A stretch of 64,000 nucleotides of DNA from Tannockella sp964372125 (GCA_964372125.1 CAYJPL010000003.1:1-64000), one strand, 5' to 3'. Counted from the first letter of the stretch, positions 53,448 to 62,541 are shown. Notes: generated by a model from the letters alone, not told the origin. Translations and numbers: made by a program.

Positions 53448-55592
53448 ATGGAAGAAAATATTATTAATTTATTATGTGATGAATTATCAGTAACACCTAA
53501 GCAAGTTCAGGCTACATTAGATATGTTACAAGAAGGAAATACAGTACCTTTCATTGCAAGGTATCGTAAAGAGGCTACTTCAGGGTTAGATGAAAATCAA
53601 ATACGAGATATTGATAAACAATATCAATATCTTGTTTCTTTAGAAAAAAGAAAAGAAGATGTTATACGTTTAATAGATGAAAAAGGTATGTTAACTGATT
53701 TATTAAAGCAACAAATAAGTAAAGCAAGTAAACTTACAGAAATCGAAGAAATTTATCGACCGTTTAAAGAAAAGCGTAAGACTAAAGCAACAGAAGCAAA
53801 AGCAAGAGGATTAGAACCGCTTGCTAAGAAAATACTTTTATTACCAAAAGAGAATATTGATAACTATGCCCGTGAATTTATTAATGAAGAGGTTCCAACA
53901 ATTGAAGAAGCATATAAGGGAGCTCGTGATATTATTGCAGAAATTGTTAGTGATGATATTCGTTATCGTAAGTTCGTAAGTGATATGATGTATAAAACAG
54001 GTGTCATAGCTACAAAAGAAAAGAAAAAGCATAGTGATGAAAAGAAAGTGTATGAAATGTACTATGCACATAGTGAACGTATAAACAAAATAGCAAGTCA
54101 TCGTATCTTAGCTATAAACCGTGCTGAAAGTGAAAAAGTAATTAGTGTAAGCATAGAAATAGATGATGCATACTTTATTGAATATATTTTTAATGGTATT
54201 ACAAAAAAACGTCAAAGTAGTGTCAACGAGCACATAAAATCTGCAATTATTGATGGCTATGCAAGATTGCTAGTTCCTTCAATTGAGCGTCAAGTACGTG
54301 TAGAGCTAACACAAACTGCACACAACCAAGCATTAAACGTATTTTCTGCAAACTTAGAAAAACTATTATTACAAGCACCGATTAAAGATAAAGTAGTACT
54401 AGGGTTAGATCCCGCATATCGTACAGGGTGTAAACTAGCAGTAGTGGATGGAACAGGAAAAGTATTACATATAGACAAAGTGTTTATAACGATTCCAAAA
54501 AACAATTATGATAAAGAAAAAGCATTGTTAGTATCATTAATTAAAAAGTATAATGTATCGATTATCGCAATTGGTAATGGTACTGCAAGTCGTGAAAGTG
54601 AAGCATTTATTTCATCGCTAATTAAAGAAAAACAATTACAAGTAGACTATGCAATTATTTCTGAAGCAGGTGCTTCTGTATACTCTGCAAGTAAAGTTGC
54701 AATTGAAGAATTCCCAGAATTACAAGTTGAAGAAAGGTCTGCTGTATCAATTGCTAGAAGGTTACAAGATCCATTAGCTGAATTAGTTAAAATTGAACCT
54801 AAAGCAATAAGTGTGGGTCAATATCAACATGATATCGCAAAAAAACAATTAGAAGAACAACTCGATTTCGTCGTTGAAAAAACAGTAAATAATGTTGGTG
54901 TAGATATTAATAGTGCATCATCATCGCTTTTACAATATGTTGCTGGTTTAAATGCAACGGTCGCAAAAAATATAGTTTTACATCGAGACGAATTTGGACG
55001 ATTTGATGATCGTAAAGATATAAAGAAGGTTAAAAAGTTAGGCGCTAAAACATATCAACAAGCAATTGGCTTTTTACGAATTGATAAACCCAAAAATCCA
55101 TTTGATGCAACACCAATTCATCCAGATAATTATAAACAAGCGAGTGCATTATTAAAAGAATTAGAATGTAAAGAATCTCAGTTAGGTACAAATGAGATAG
55201 TAGATAAAATAAAAGCATTAAATATTGAAGAAGTTACAAACAAATTACAAATTGATAGTTATACACTAGAAGATATCTTAGACAGCTTTACAAAGCCAAA
55301 TCGAAGTCCACGTGATAATTTTGCGACACCGGTTTTAAAAAAGGATATATTACAACTTGAGGATGTTAAACCTGGTATGCAATTTGAAGGAACTGTACGT
55401 AATGTGGTTGATTTCGGGGCTTTTGTGGACATTGGACTTAAAAATGATGGTCTTGTACATATCTCTAAAATGTCAAAAAAACGCATTAATCACCCATTAG
55501 AAAAAGTGAATATTGGAGATATTGTTACAGTATATGTAATGGATGTTGATTTTAAAAAACAACGTTTATCACTAAGTTTTTTTGAAAACTAA
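53448..55592 (+). CDS. tex: Tex-family RNA-binding protein (transcription accessory protein)
   Basis: The 714-residue protein follows the Tex layout: N-terminal helical domain with VPFIARYRKEATSGLDE (residues 32-48), YqgF-like RNase H fold with LGLDPAYRTGCKLAVVD near 318, helix-hairpin-helix pair with NVGVDINSASSSLLQYVAGLN near 480-500, and a C-terminal S1 domain (about 640-714: GMQFEGTVRNVVDFGAFVDIG, LVHISKMS). Tex affects transcription and stress tolerance in several bacteria. AGGAG precedes the ATG. It follows the Nudix gene and is followed at once by the csp promoter. Confidence 0.97.
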   Translation: MEENIINLLCDELSVTPKQVQATLDMLQEGNTVPFIARYRKEATSGLDENQIRDIDKQYQYLVSLEKRKEDVIRLIDEKGMLTDLLKQQISKASKLTEIEEIYRPFKEKRKTKATEAKARGLEPLAKKILLLPKENIDNYAREFINEEVPTIEEAYKGARDIIAEIVSDDIRYRKFVSDMMYKTGVIATKEKKKHSDEKKVYEMYYAHSERINKIASHRILAINRAESEKVISVSIEIDDAYFIEYIFNGITKKRQSSVNEHIKSAIIDGYARLLVPSIERQVRVELTQTAHNQALNVFSANLEKLLLQAPIKDKVVLGLDPAYRTGCKLAVVDGTGKVLHIDKVFITIPKNNYDKEKALLVSLIKKYNVSIIAIGNGTASRESEAFISSLIKEKQLQVDYAIISEAGASVYSASKVAIEEFPELQVEERSAVSIARRLQDPLAELVKIEPKAISVGQYQHDIAKKQLEEQLDFVVEKTVNNVGVDINSASSSLLQYVAGLNATVAKNIVLHRDEFGRFDDRKDIKKVKKLGAKTYQQAIGFLRIDKPKNPFDATPIHPDNYKQASALLKELECKESQLGTNEIVDKIKALNIEEVTNKLQIDSYTLEDILDSFTKPNRSPRDNFATPVLKKDILQLEDVKPGMQFEGTVRNVVDFGAFVDIGLKNDGLVHISKMSKKRINHPLEKVNIGDIVTVYVMDVDFKKQRLSLSFFEN

Positions 55593-55621
55593 TTGCATTT
55601 TGTAAGAAAAAGGAATACAAT
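55593..55621 (+). promoter_or_regulatory. Promoter of the cold-shock gene
   Basis: -35 TTGCAT (55593-55598), 17-bp spacer, -10 TACAAT (55616-55621). It begins right after the tex stop codon. Confidence 0.75.
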
Positions 55622-55664
55622 ATGTATATATCATGTATTGATAAAGAAAGGATTATGGATTGCT

Positions 55665-55874
55665 ATGAGTAAAGTTACTGGAAAAGTTAAGATGTTCAAC
55701 AACGAGAAGGGGTTTGGATTCATTAATATCGAAGGTGAAGAAAGAGATATCTTCTTCCACTATTCACAAATCATTCAAGAGGGATTCAAATCAGTTGATA
55801 GTGATCAAATGGTTTCATTTGATTTATTGGAAAGCGAAAAAGGCTTACAAGCTAGAAATGTTGAAAAAATTTAA
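55665..55874 (+). CDS. Cold-shock-domain protein
   Basis: The 69-residue OB-fold protein has RNP1 GFGFINIE and RNP2 IFFHYSQI, with the start MSKVTGKVKMFNNEKG. It binds single-stranded RNA or DNA. RNP1 and RNP2 aromatics are kept, but the overall sequence is more divergent than CspA/CspB. The ribosome binding site AAAGGA is about 13 bases from the ATG, longer than normal; a five-codon ATG frame (MDCYE) lies between and stops inside the csp start (ATGAGTAA). A terminator follows. Confidence 0.93.
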   Translation: MSKVTGKVKMFNNEKGFGFINIEGEERDIFFHYSQIIQEGFKSVDSDQMVSFDLLESEKGLQARNVEKI

Positions 55875-55879
55875 CTACT

Positions 55880-55910
55880 AAAACAGACAACTGGGGTTGT
55901 TTGTTTTTTT
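55880..55910 (+). terminator. Terminator of the cold-shock gene
   Basis: ACAGACAAC-tggg-GTTGTTTGT stem with T run. Confidence 0.75.
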
Positions 55911-55966
55911 GTATGTTCTGTCATGTATGAATATGATAGAATGATAGATAACAAAGGGGACAGTAT

Positions 55967-57283
55967 ATGGACTATAAATATCAAAAAGTATACCAAAGAA
56001 TTGTCGACGATATTGAAAGTGGTGCGTTAGATTATAACCAAAAGATACCCTCAATACGAACAATGACAAAATTACTAGAAGTAAGTAAAACTACAGTAGA
56101 AAATGCGTATGATCAACTATGCGTTGAAGGGTATGTTGAAGCAAGAAAAAACATTGGATATTATGTGTCTGTAAAATCAAATATAAAAAGTAAAGAAACG
56201 GTTGGTAAAAATGATGTCAAAGAAAAAGTGATATATCAATATGATTTTAGTGGACAAAATGTTGATGTGGGTAGCTTTAATATGGAAGTGTGGAAAAAGT
56301 ATATTAAAAAAGCCTTAACATATACTGACGAATTACATAGCTATGGAAGTGCATTTGGACAAAGAAGATTACTTGTTGCATTGCAACACCATAGTCACCA
56401 ACTTAGAGGTTTTATAAGACCGCTTGAAAATTATGTTGTAGCAGCAGGGTTTCAAACACTTTTACGAAATGTTTGTACAATGTTTAAGCCTGGAAGTATT
56501 ATCGCAATGGATGAAAACACTTTTATTCAAGCGCAGGTTGTATTTCAAGATTGTGGAAATGAAATCGTTACTATTTCTAGTGATAGTCAAGGGATGTCGG
56601 TAAAGGAGTTAAAGAATCATGATATTGATGTGATTTATATTAATTCGTCATCAGGTGGGAATCATGGAAAGCCTATTAAAAGGCAACGCCGAAGCGAACT
56701 AATAAAGTATGCTAGAGAAAAAGGGATTTATATAATCGAAGATGACCATAATGGTGAATTAAAATATCAATCTAAGGTTATTAATGCGATGGCTTATGAT
56801 GATGATAGTCAAATCTTTTATATTGGATCATTTTCTAAGTTGCTACTTCCTTCAATACGTTTAAGTTATATGGTTTTACCTACAAATGTAGTACAAGTTT
56901 ATAAAGAGAAGCACATATATTATCATCAGACTGCTTCAAAACTAGAACAAATTGCTTTAGCGATGTATATGGAAGATGGACAATTAGTGCGTCATTTAAA
57001 AAGGTTGCGAAAACTGTATGCAAGTAAGGCTAAATTATTACTCGAACAGTTGTCGCTAAGTTTTAGAGGACATAAAATAACTTTGTATGAAACCTCTTTA
57101 AAAGTTGCTATTGAGTTTCCAAGAGATAAAATAGATTCCTATATAGAACAAGCAAAAAGAAAAGGAATATTAGTACTTAAAAATAATAAAAGTGAAATAA
57201 TTTTTTCATTTTCAAGTATCGACATTGATGATATTATTATTGCTATAGAAGAATTTAAAAAAATTATTGATAAAAACATATAA
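55967..57283 (+). CDS. MocR/GntR-type PLP-dependent transcriptional regulator
   Basis: The 438-residue protein fuses an N-terminal GntR winged helix (about 1-75: YQRIVDDIESGALDYNQKIPSIRTM-type, EVSKTTVENAYDQL) to a fold-type I aminotransferase-like domain. The PLP Lys is in IGSFSKLLLPSIRLSY near 300, and DDHNGEL near 265 holds the Asp that contacts the PLP ring. MocR proteins such as PdxR and GabR sense PLP or amino acids. The target could be the flavodoxin-like gene beside it, but no PLP synthesis genes are adjacent. AAGGGGACAG precedes the ATG. Confidence 0.92.
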   Translation: MDYKYQKVYQRIVDDIESGALDYNQKIPSIRTMTKLLEVSKTTVENAYDQLCVEGYVEARKNIGYYVSVKSNIKSKETVGKNDVKEKVIYQYDFSGQNVDVGSFNMEVWKKYIKKALTYTDELHSYGSAFGQRRLLVALQHHSHQLRGFIRPLENYVVAAGFQTLLRNVCTMFKPGSIIAMDENTFIQAQVVFQDCGNEIVTISSDSQGMSVKELKNHDIDVIYINSSSGGNHGKPIKRQRRSELIKYAREKGIYIIEDDHNGELKYQSKVINAMAYDDDSQIFYIGSFSKLLLPSIRLSYMVLPTNVVQVYKEKHIYYHQTASKLEQIALAMYMEDGQLVRHLKRLRKLYASKAKLLLEQLSLSFRGHKITLYETSLKVAIEFPRDKIDSYIEQAKRKGILVLKNNKSEIIFSFSSIDIDDIIIAIEEFKKIIDKNI

Positions 57284-57332
57284 GGACATTTTTTGTTCAC
57301 AAAGTTTATATATACTACTAGTAGGTGATAAA

Positions 57333-57755
57333 ATGAAGATAGAAGTGATATATACAAAAAAAGCAAAATATTCTAAAGATATCTTATCAGCGATGGCAAG
57401 GTATGTTAAAACATATGCTAAAGAGATAACCGAATTTAACGAAAGTGAAAATGTCGATCTATTAGTAATTGGATTTGATGACACATTTTCTAATGAACAT
57501 GAGTTATATTCATTTATTGAAAGATTAGATCGCAGTAAAATAAAAAATGTTTGTTTAGTAAATACGTTCTTAGTAAAGAATAAAAAAATGGATAAAATCG
57601 TAGAATTATGTCATAAAAAAAGATTACCTTTAATGCGACAACAATTTTCAATTAAATTAAATGTAAAATGTTTAAAGATTATTCCTCAAGCAGCAATTGA
57701 TAATGCAAGAATTTATATTGATGATATGGTGAATGTCATCAACAAATATTATTGA
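57333..57755 (+). CDS. Flavodoxin-fold-like protein of unknown function
   Basis: The 140-residue protein begins MKIEVIYTKKAKYSKDIL and continues with VDLLVIGFDD and VCLVNTFLVKNKKMD, an alternating strand-helix pattern like flavodoxins. The canonical FMN phosphate loop (T/S-x-T-G-x-T) is not seen: the equivalent stretch is YTKKAKYSK. It may bind another ligand or have lost FMN. The start is the ATG at 57333 after TAGTAGGTGAT. It lies 50 bases after the MocR regulator in the same direction, so cotranscription is possible. I cannot assign a function. Confidence 0.75.
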   Translation: MKIEVIYTKKAKYSKDILSAMARYVKTYAKEITEFNESENVDLLVIGFDDTFSNEHELYSFIERLDRSKIKNVCLVNTFLVKNKKMDKIVELCHKKRLPLMRQQFSIKLNVKCLKIIPQAAIDNARIYIDDMVNVINKYY

Positions 57756-57759
57756 AAAT

Positions 57760-57789
57760 TCCAGAAGAAAAACACTTTTGGTTTTTTTA
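57760..57789 (+). terminator. Terminator of the flavodoxin-like gene
   Basis: CCAGAAG-aaaaaca-CTTTTGG stem with T run. Confidence 0.65.
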
Positions 57790-57799
57790 TAAGATTATA

Positions 57800-57826
57800 T
57801 TAGCACTAATGTCTTGACACTGCTAA
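57800..57826. promoter_or_regulatory. CIRCE element 1 (HrcA operator), imperfect
   Basis: TTAGCACTA, 9-bp spacer, CACTGCTAA. The left arm is eight of nine to consensus TTAGCACTC; the right arm deviates at two positions from GAGTGCTAA. It covers the -35 box TTGACA. Confidence 0.75.
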
Positions 57827-57841
57827 GTAATCATGTATAAT
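57814..57841 (+). promoter_or_regulatory. Promoter of hrcA-grpE-dnaK-dnaJ
   Basis: -35 TTGACA (57814-57819), 16-bp spacer, -10 TATAAT (57836-57841), framed by two CIRCE elements. Confidence 0.9.
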
Positions 57842-57845
57842 GAAC

Positions 57846-57872
57846 TTAGCACATAAATTCTATGAGTGCTAA
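57846..57872. promoter_or_regulatory. CIRCE element 2 (HrcA operator)
   Basis: TTAGCACAT, 9-bp spacer, GAGTGCTAA: the right arm is perfect and the left arm deviates at the last two bases. It lies just after the -10, near the transcription start. Confidence 0.92.
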
Positions 57873-57887
57873 AAGGTGGTGAAAGCA

Positions 57888-58922
57888 ATGTTAACAACAA
57901 GACAGTTATTAATTTTCAAATGTATTGTAGAAGAGTTTGTAGAAACTGCAGAACCTGTAGCATCTAAGGCGCTAATGACAAAATATCATCTGCCATATTC
58001 GAGTGCAACTATTCGTAATGAAATGAGTTTCTTAGAAGAATATGGATATTTAGAAAAGACACATACATCATCTGGAAGGGTTCCTTCAATGGAGGGATAT
58101 CGCTTTTATGTGAATATGCTTGAACAAAGTGATGTTGATGAGACAATTAAAAATCAAGTTGCAACGATATTTAGTGACCGAAGAAGGTCATTAAATGAAA
58201 TTATTCAAGAGAGCTGTCAAATGTTAAGTGAGCTAACTCATCTAACATCAGTAGTACTTGGGCCAGACTCAATGCGTGATGAATTGCAACGTATTACGGT
58301 TGTGCCATTAGATAATAATCGTGTAACCACAATTATTATTACGAATCATGGGCATGTTGAAAACAAAGTATTTGAGCTTGCACCAGAGACGTCAATGGAA
58401 GACTTAGTAAGTTGTGTTACAATCATGAATGATTTGCTTATTGGTACACCAATAGATCAAGTTGTATTTCGACTAGACCGTGATGTACGTCCAATATTAG
58501 CTGCAAAAATCAAAGAGCATGAAGAACTGTTTAATGCTTTTTTAGAAGCATTTGTTAAATTTGCATCAAGTAATGTGTATTTCTCTGGAAAAGAAAATAT
58601 GTTATATCAACCAGAATACAATGATGTAAATAAGTTGCGTAAAATAGTAAGTGCGTTTGAAAACTCTCAAGCGTGGAGCGCGTTAACACCACTTGATGAT
58701 AAAGAGGGAGTAACGGTTAAAATCGGACATGAATCACCAGTTGATTTAGGTAATGATGTATCTGTTATCTCAGCATCATTTAAAACGGGGCAGTCAAGTA
58801 AAGGTTCAATTTCTGTAATTGGTCCAACGAGAATGCCTTATGAAAAAATTGTTGCTCTAGTAGAGTACATATCAAAAAGTATAGAAGATGTCTTCTTTGA
58901 TGAAGATGAAGATAAAGGATGA
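57888..58922 (+). CDS. hrcA: Heat-inducible transcription repressor HrcA
   Basis: Represses heat-shock genes by binding CIRCE. The 344-residue protein has the N-terminal winged helix with LTTRQLLIFKCIVEEFVETAEPVASKALM-type start and SATIRNEMSFLEEYGYLEKTHTSSGRVPS (near 38-68, shown in part), then a GAF-like dimerisation region. The start is the ATG at 57888, seven bases from AAAGGTGGT; two in-frame GTGs upstream are inside that site. It is the first gene of the dnaK operon and controls itself through two CIRCE boxes. Confidence 0.97.
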   Translation: MLTTRQLLIFKCIVEEFVETAEPVASKALMTKYHLPYSSATIRNEMSFLEEYGYLEKTHTSSGRVPSMEGYRFYVNMLEQSDVDETIKNQVATIFSDRRRSLNEIIQESCQMLSELTHLTSVVLGPDSMRDELQRITVVPLDNNRVTTIIITNHGHVENKVFELAPETSMEDLVSCVTIMNDLLIGTPIDQVVFRLDRDVRPILAAKIKEHEELFNAFLEAFVKFASSNVYFSGKENMLYQPEYNDVNKLRKIVSAFENSQAWSALTPLDDKEGVTVKIGHESPVDLGNDVSVISASFKTGQSSKGSISVIGPTRMPYEKIVALVEYISKSIEDVFFDEDEDKG

Positions 58923-58932
58923 GGTGATTGAC

Positions 58933-59469
58933 GTGAGTGAAAACAAAGAAACCGCAGAACAGGTAGAAGAAGTTGAAACTGAGGTTGAAGAAGTAGAATT
59001 AACAAAGGAAGAACAATTTGAAAAACAAGTAGAAACATTACAACAAGAAGTTACTACTTGGAAAACTGATTATTATAAAGTGTTTGCTGATATGGAAAAC
59101 ACAAAAAGAAGATTACAAAATGAACATTCTAATGCATTAAAATTCATGATGCAAAGTTTCATTGAAGAGCTATTACCTGTAATTGATAATTTCGAAAGAT
59201 CATTAGCGATAGAAAACCCTAGTGAAGAAGTTGCAAACTTCTTAAAGGGAAATCAAATGATTTATCAACAATTAATTGCAGTTTTAGAAAAAAACGGTGT
59301 TGAAGTAATTGAGACAAACGGTAAAGAGTTTGATCCAAACTTCCATCAAGCAGTAATGACAGTTAGTGATGAAGCATACGGAGACAATATGATTGTCGAA
59401 GAGCTTCAAAAAGGATATAAATTAAAGGATCGCGTAATTCGTGCATCTTTAGTAAAAGTAAATCAATAA
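58933..59469 (+). CDS. grpE: DnaK nucleotide-exchange factor GrpE
   Basis: Co-chaperone that releases ADP from DnaK. The 178-residue protein has an acidic N-terminal region, a long coiled-coil helix (TWKTDYYKVFADMENTKRRLQNEH) and a C-terminal beta domain with DPNFHQAVMTVSDE and VLEKNGVEVI. The start is most likely GTG at 58933 with GAGGTG six bases upstream, giving MSENKETAEQ. Eleven bases separate it from hrcA and about eighteen from dnaK. No oddities. Confidence 0.95.
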   Translation: MSENKETAEQVEEVETEVEEVELTKEEQFEKQVETLQQEVTTWKTDYYKVFADMENTKRRLQNEHSNALKFMMQSFIEELLPVIDNFERSLAIENPSEEVANFLKGNQMIYQQLIAVLEKNGVEVIETNGKEFDPNFHQAVMTVSDEAYGDNMIVEELQKGYKLKDRVIRASLVKVNQ

Positions 59470-59487
59470 AATCAGGAGGAAGAAAAT

Positions 59488-61287
59488 ATGTCAAAAATTA
59501 TCGGAATTGATTTAGGAACAACAAATTCATGTGTAAGTGTTATGGAAAATGGAGAAGTAAAAGTAATTGCTAATCCTGAAGGTAACCGTACTACACCATC
59601 AGTAGTATCATTTAAAAACGAAGAAATTATCGTAGGTGAAGCTGCAAAAAGACAAGCAGTTACAAACTTAGATACAATTATGTCAGTAAAACGTCATATG
59701 GGTACATCTCATAAAGAAAAAGCAAATGGTAAAGAATATACACCACAAGAAATTTCAGCAATGATCTTACAAAACTTAAAAGCAACTGCTGAAGCATATT
59801 TAGGACAATCAGTTACTAAAGCAGTAATTACTGTACCAGCGTACTTTAATGATGCAGAAAGACAAGCAACAAAAGATGCAGGTAAAATTGCTGGTTTAGA
59901 AGTTGAACGTATTATCAACGAACCTACTGCGGCAGCATTAGCATTTGGTTTAGATAAATTAGACAAAGAACAAAAAGTATTAGTATACGATTTAGGAGGA
60001 GGAACATTTGACGTTTCTATCTTAGATTTAGCTGATGGTACATTTGAAGTATTATCTACATCTGGAGATAATCGTTTAGGTGGAGATGACTTCGACCAAA
60101 AAGTTATGGACTTTATCGTAGAAGAATTCAAGAAAGAACAAGGAATTGATTTAGCAGCAGATAAAATGGCTATGCAACGTGTTAAAGAAGCAGCTGAAAA
60201 AGCCAAAAAAGACTTATCAGGTGTAGTTCAAACACAAATCTCATTACCATTTATCTCAGCTGGGCCAAGTGGACCAGTACATTTAGAATTAACATTAACT
60301 AGAGCTAAATTTGATGAACTTACAAAAGATTTAGTTAACCGTACAGAAATCCCAGTAAAACAAGCCTTAAAAGATGCCGGAATGCAACCAAGTGAAATCG
60401 ATCAAGTATTATTAGTTGGTGGATCAACACGTATTCCAGCTGTACAAGAATCAGTAAAAAAATTACTTGGTAAAGAACCAAATAAATCAGTAAACCCTGA
60501 TGAAGTAGTATCTATGGGTGCAGCTATTCAAGGTGGAGTTATCGCTGGTGATGTTAAAGATATCTTATTATTAGATGTTACACCATTATCATTAGGTATT
60601 GAAACAATGGGTGGAGTTATGACTGTATTAATCGAAAGAAATACAACAATCCCAACTACAAAATCTCAAGTATTCTCAACGGCTGCAGATAATCAACCAG
60701 CAGTAGACATCAATGTTTTACAAGGTGAAAGATCGATGGCTGCAGATAATAAACAATTAGGTTTATTTAAATTAGATGGTATTGAAGCTGCTCCAAGAGG
60801 GATGCCACAAATCGAAGTAACATTCTCTATTGACGTTAACGGTATCGTAAACGTAAAAGCAAAAGATTTAAAAACACAAAAAGAACAATCTATCGTTATC
60901 CAAAACTCTACTGGATTATCGGATGAAGAAATCGATAAAATGGTAAAAGACGCAGAAGCTAATAAGGCTGATGATGAAAAGAAACGTAAAGATATCGAAA
61001 CAAAAAATAAAGCAGAACAAATGATCAATGAAATTGACAAAGCGTTAGTTGAACAAGGTGATAAAATTGATGCTACACAAAAAGAATCAGCAGAAAAATT
61101 AAAAGAAGAATTAAAAACTGCATTAGATAACAATGATATGGATACATTAGAAGCAAAAATGGCTGAGTTAGAACAAATGGCTCAACAAATGGCATCTTAT
61201 GCATATCAACAACAAGGTGAAGCTGGGCAACAAACTGCACCACAAGATGACAACGTAGTAGACGCAGATTTCGAAGAGAAAAACTAG
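59488..61287 (+). CDS. dnaK: Chaperone DnaK (Hsp70)
   Basis: ATP-driven folding chaperone. The 599-residue protein has IGIDLGTTNSCVSV at the start, the conserved YDLGGGTFDVSILD near 165-178 and LVGGSTRIPAVQ near 308, then the substrate-binding domain from about 360 (DVTPLSLGIETMGG) and a C-terminal lid ending in DADFEEKN. It lacks the extra 24-residue insert in the ATPase lobe, as usual for Gram-positive DnaK. AGGAGGAAG precedes the ATG. A small hairpin separates it from dnaJ. Confidence 0.99.
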   Translation: MSKIIGIDLGTTNSCVSVMENGEVKVIANPEGNRTTPSVVSFKNEEIIVGEAAKRQAVTNLDTIMSVKRHMGTSHKEKANGKEYTPQEISAMILQNLKATAEAYLGQSVTKAVITVPAYFNDAERQATKDAGKIAGLEVERIINEPTAAALAFGLDKLDKEQKVLVYDLGGGTFDVSILDLADGTFEVLSTSGDNRLGGDDFDQKVMDFIVEEFKKEQGIDLAADKMAMQRVKEAAEKAKKDLSGVVQTQISLPFISAGPSGPVHLELTLTRAKFDELTKDLVNRTEIPVKQALKDAGMQPSEIDQVLLVGGSTRIPAVQESVKKLLGKEPNKSVNPDEVVSMGAAIQGGVIAGDVKDILLLDVTPLSLGIETMGGVMTVLIERNTTIPTTKSQVFSTAADNQPAVDINVLQGERSMAADNKQLGLFKLDGIEAAPRGMPQIEVTFSIDVNGIVNVKAKDLKTQKEQSIVIQNSTGLSDEEIDKMVKDAEANKADDEKKRKDIETKNKAEQMINEIDKALVEQGDKIDATQKESAEKLKEELKTALDNNDMDTLEAKMAELEQMAQQMASYAYQQQGEAGQQTAPQDDNVVDADFEEKN

Positions 61288-61293
61288 TTTGTA

Positions 61294-61316
61294 AGCCAAG
61301 GCTTTGCCTTGGTTTT
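61294..61316 (+). terminator. Intergenic hairpin/attenuator between dnaK and dnaJ
   Basis: CCAAGGC-ttt-GCCTTGG stem followed by TTTTC. The short T-run suggests partial termination, which would lower dnaJ relative to dnaK. Confidence 0.6.
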
Positions 61317-61343
61317 CAATAGTATATAGAGAAGGGTAAAATT

Positions 61344-62474
61344 ATGGCAGACAAAAGAGATTATTATGAGGTGCTTGAAGTATCAAAAAGTGCTTCAGCT
61401 GATGAAATAAAAAGAGCATATCGAAAAAAAGCCAAACAATATCATCCCGATGTAAATAAAGCAGCTGATGCAGAAGACAAATTCAAAGAAGTATCAGAAG
61501 CTTATGAAGTGCTATCAGATGATAATAAAAAAGCCGCTTATGACCGTTATGGACATGCCGCGTTCCAACAAGGGGCTGGTGGTGCCGGTGGTGCTGGTGG
61601 TTTTGGAGGCTTTGGATTTGATGATGTTGATTTAGGTGATATCTTTGGATCATTCTTTGGTGGAGGTGGTGGACGTGGTAGAGCTCGTCCAACAGGACCT
61701 AGACGTGGAGATGATCGTTTAGCACACTTAGAGATTAACTTTATGGAAGCAATCAATGGTGTAAAAAAAGATGTGAAAATCAACTATGATGCAGTATGTA
61801 ATACATGTAATGGATCAGGTGCAAAAAATGCAAATGATGTGACTACTTGTACTCGTTGTAACGGTAGTGGTCAAGTTCAACAACAACAACATTCGCCATT
61901 TGGTACATTTGTAACGAATGCTACGTGTCCTGAGTGTAATGGAACTGGTAAAGTTATTAAAAATAAATGTGATAAATGTCATGGACGTGGGTATGAAAAT
62001 AAAACAGTTACTGTACAATTAGATATTCCTGCTGGAATCAATACTCATCAACAATTGCGTGTTCCTGGAAAAGGAGGACGTGGAGCTAATGGTGGACCTA
62101 ATGGAGACTATTTCGTAGAAATTCATGTACGTTCACATCCTCACTTTGTGCGTGATGGTAAAAATATTTATATCACAGTACCGATTTCAACAATTGATGC
62201 AACGCTAGGTTGTGAAGTGGATGTTCCTACTGTGCAAGGTGATGTAACTTTAAAAGTACCAGCCGGTACACAAAATGCAACAACAATGCGTTTAAAAGGA
62301 AAAGGTGTCAAAGATTTACGTAGTGATAATTACGGAGATCAACTTGTTAAGATTGAAATTAAAGTACCTACAAAACTATCAAGTGAAGAAAAGGAACTTT
62401 ATAAAAAATTAGCTACAATGACAAATAAAAAAGATTCAATTTTCGAAAGTTTCAAAAAAGCATTTAAGAAATAA
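61344..62474 (+). CDS. dnaJ: Chaperone DnaJ (Hsp40)
   Basis: Co-chaperone that delivers substrates to DnaK and stimulates ATP hydrolysis. The 376-residue type I protein has the J domain (1-70) with YHPDVNK (HPD motif), a Gly/Phe-rich linker (GAGGAGGFGGFGF), four CxxCxGxG zinc repeats (CNTCNGSG, CTRCNGSG, CPECNGTG, CDKCHGRG) about 148-210, and a C-terminal substrate domain. GAAGGG precedes the ATG. It is the last gene of the hrcA-grpE-dnaK-dnaJ operon. No prmA or rsmE genes follow. Confidence 0.98.
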   Translation: MADKRDYYEVLEVSKSASADEIKRAYRKKAKQYHPDVNKAADAEDKFKEVSEAYEVLSDDNKKAAYDRYGHAAFQQGAGGAGGAGGFGGFGFDDVDLGDIFGSFFGGGGGRGRARPTGPRRGDDRLAHLEINFMEAINGVKKDVKINYDAVCNTCNGSGAKNANDVTTCTRCNGSGQVQQQQHSPFGTFVTNATCPECNGTGKVIKNKCDKCHGRGYENKTVTVQLDIPAGINTHQQLRVPGKGGRGANGGPNGDYFVEIHVRSHPHFVRDGKNIYITVPISTIDATLGCEVDVPTVQGDVTLKVPAGTQNATTMRLKGKGVKDLRSDNYGDQLVKIEIKVPTKLSSEEKELYKKLATMTNKKDSIFESFKKAFKK

Positions 62475-62510
62475 AAATATGCCATACATTGTATGGCATA
62501 TTTCTTTTTT
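62475..62510 (+). terminator. Terminator of the heat-shock operon
   Basis: AATATGCCATACA-t-TGTATGGCATATT stem followed by TTTCTTTTTT. Confidence 0.85.
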
Positions 62511-62516
62511 AGATAA

Positions 62517-62541
62517 AGAAAAAAGGAGCATAAGCTCCTTA
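62517..62541 (-). terminator. Terminator of rpmB
   Basis: On the minus strand AAGGAGC-ttat-GCTCCTT stem followed by a T run. Confidence 0.75.
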
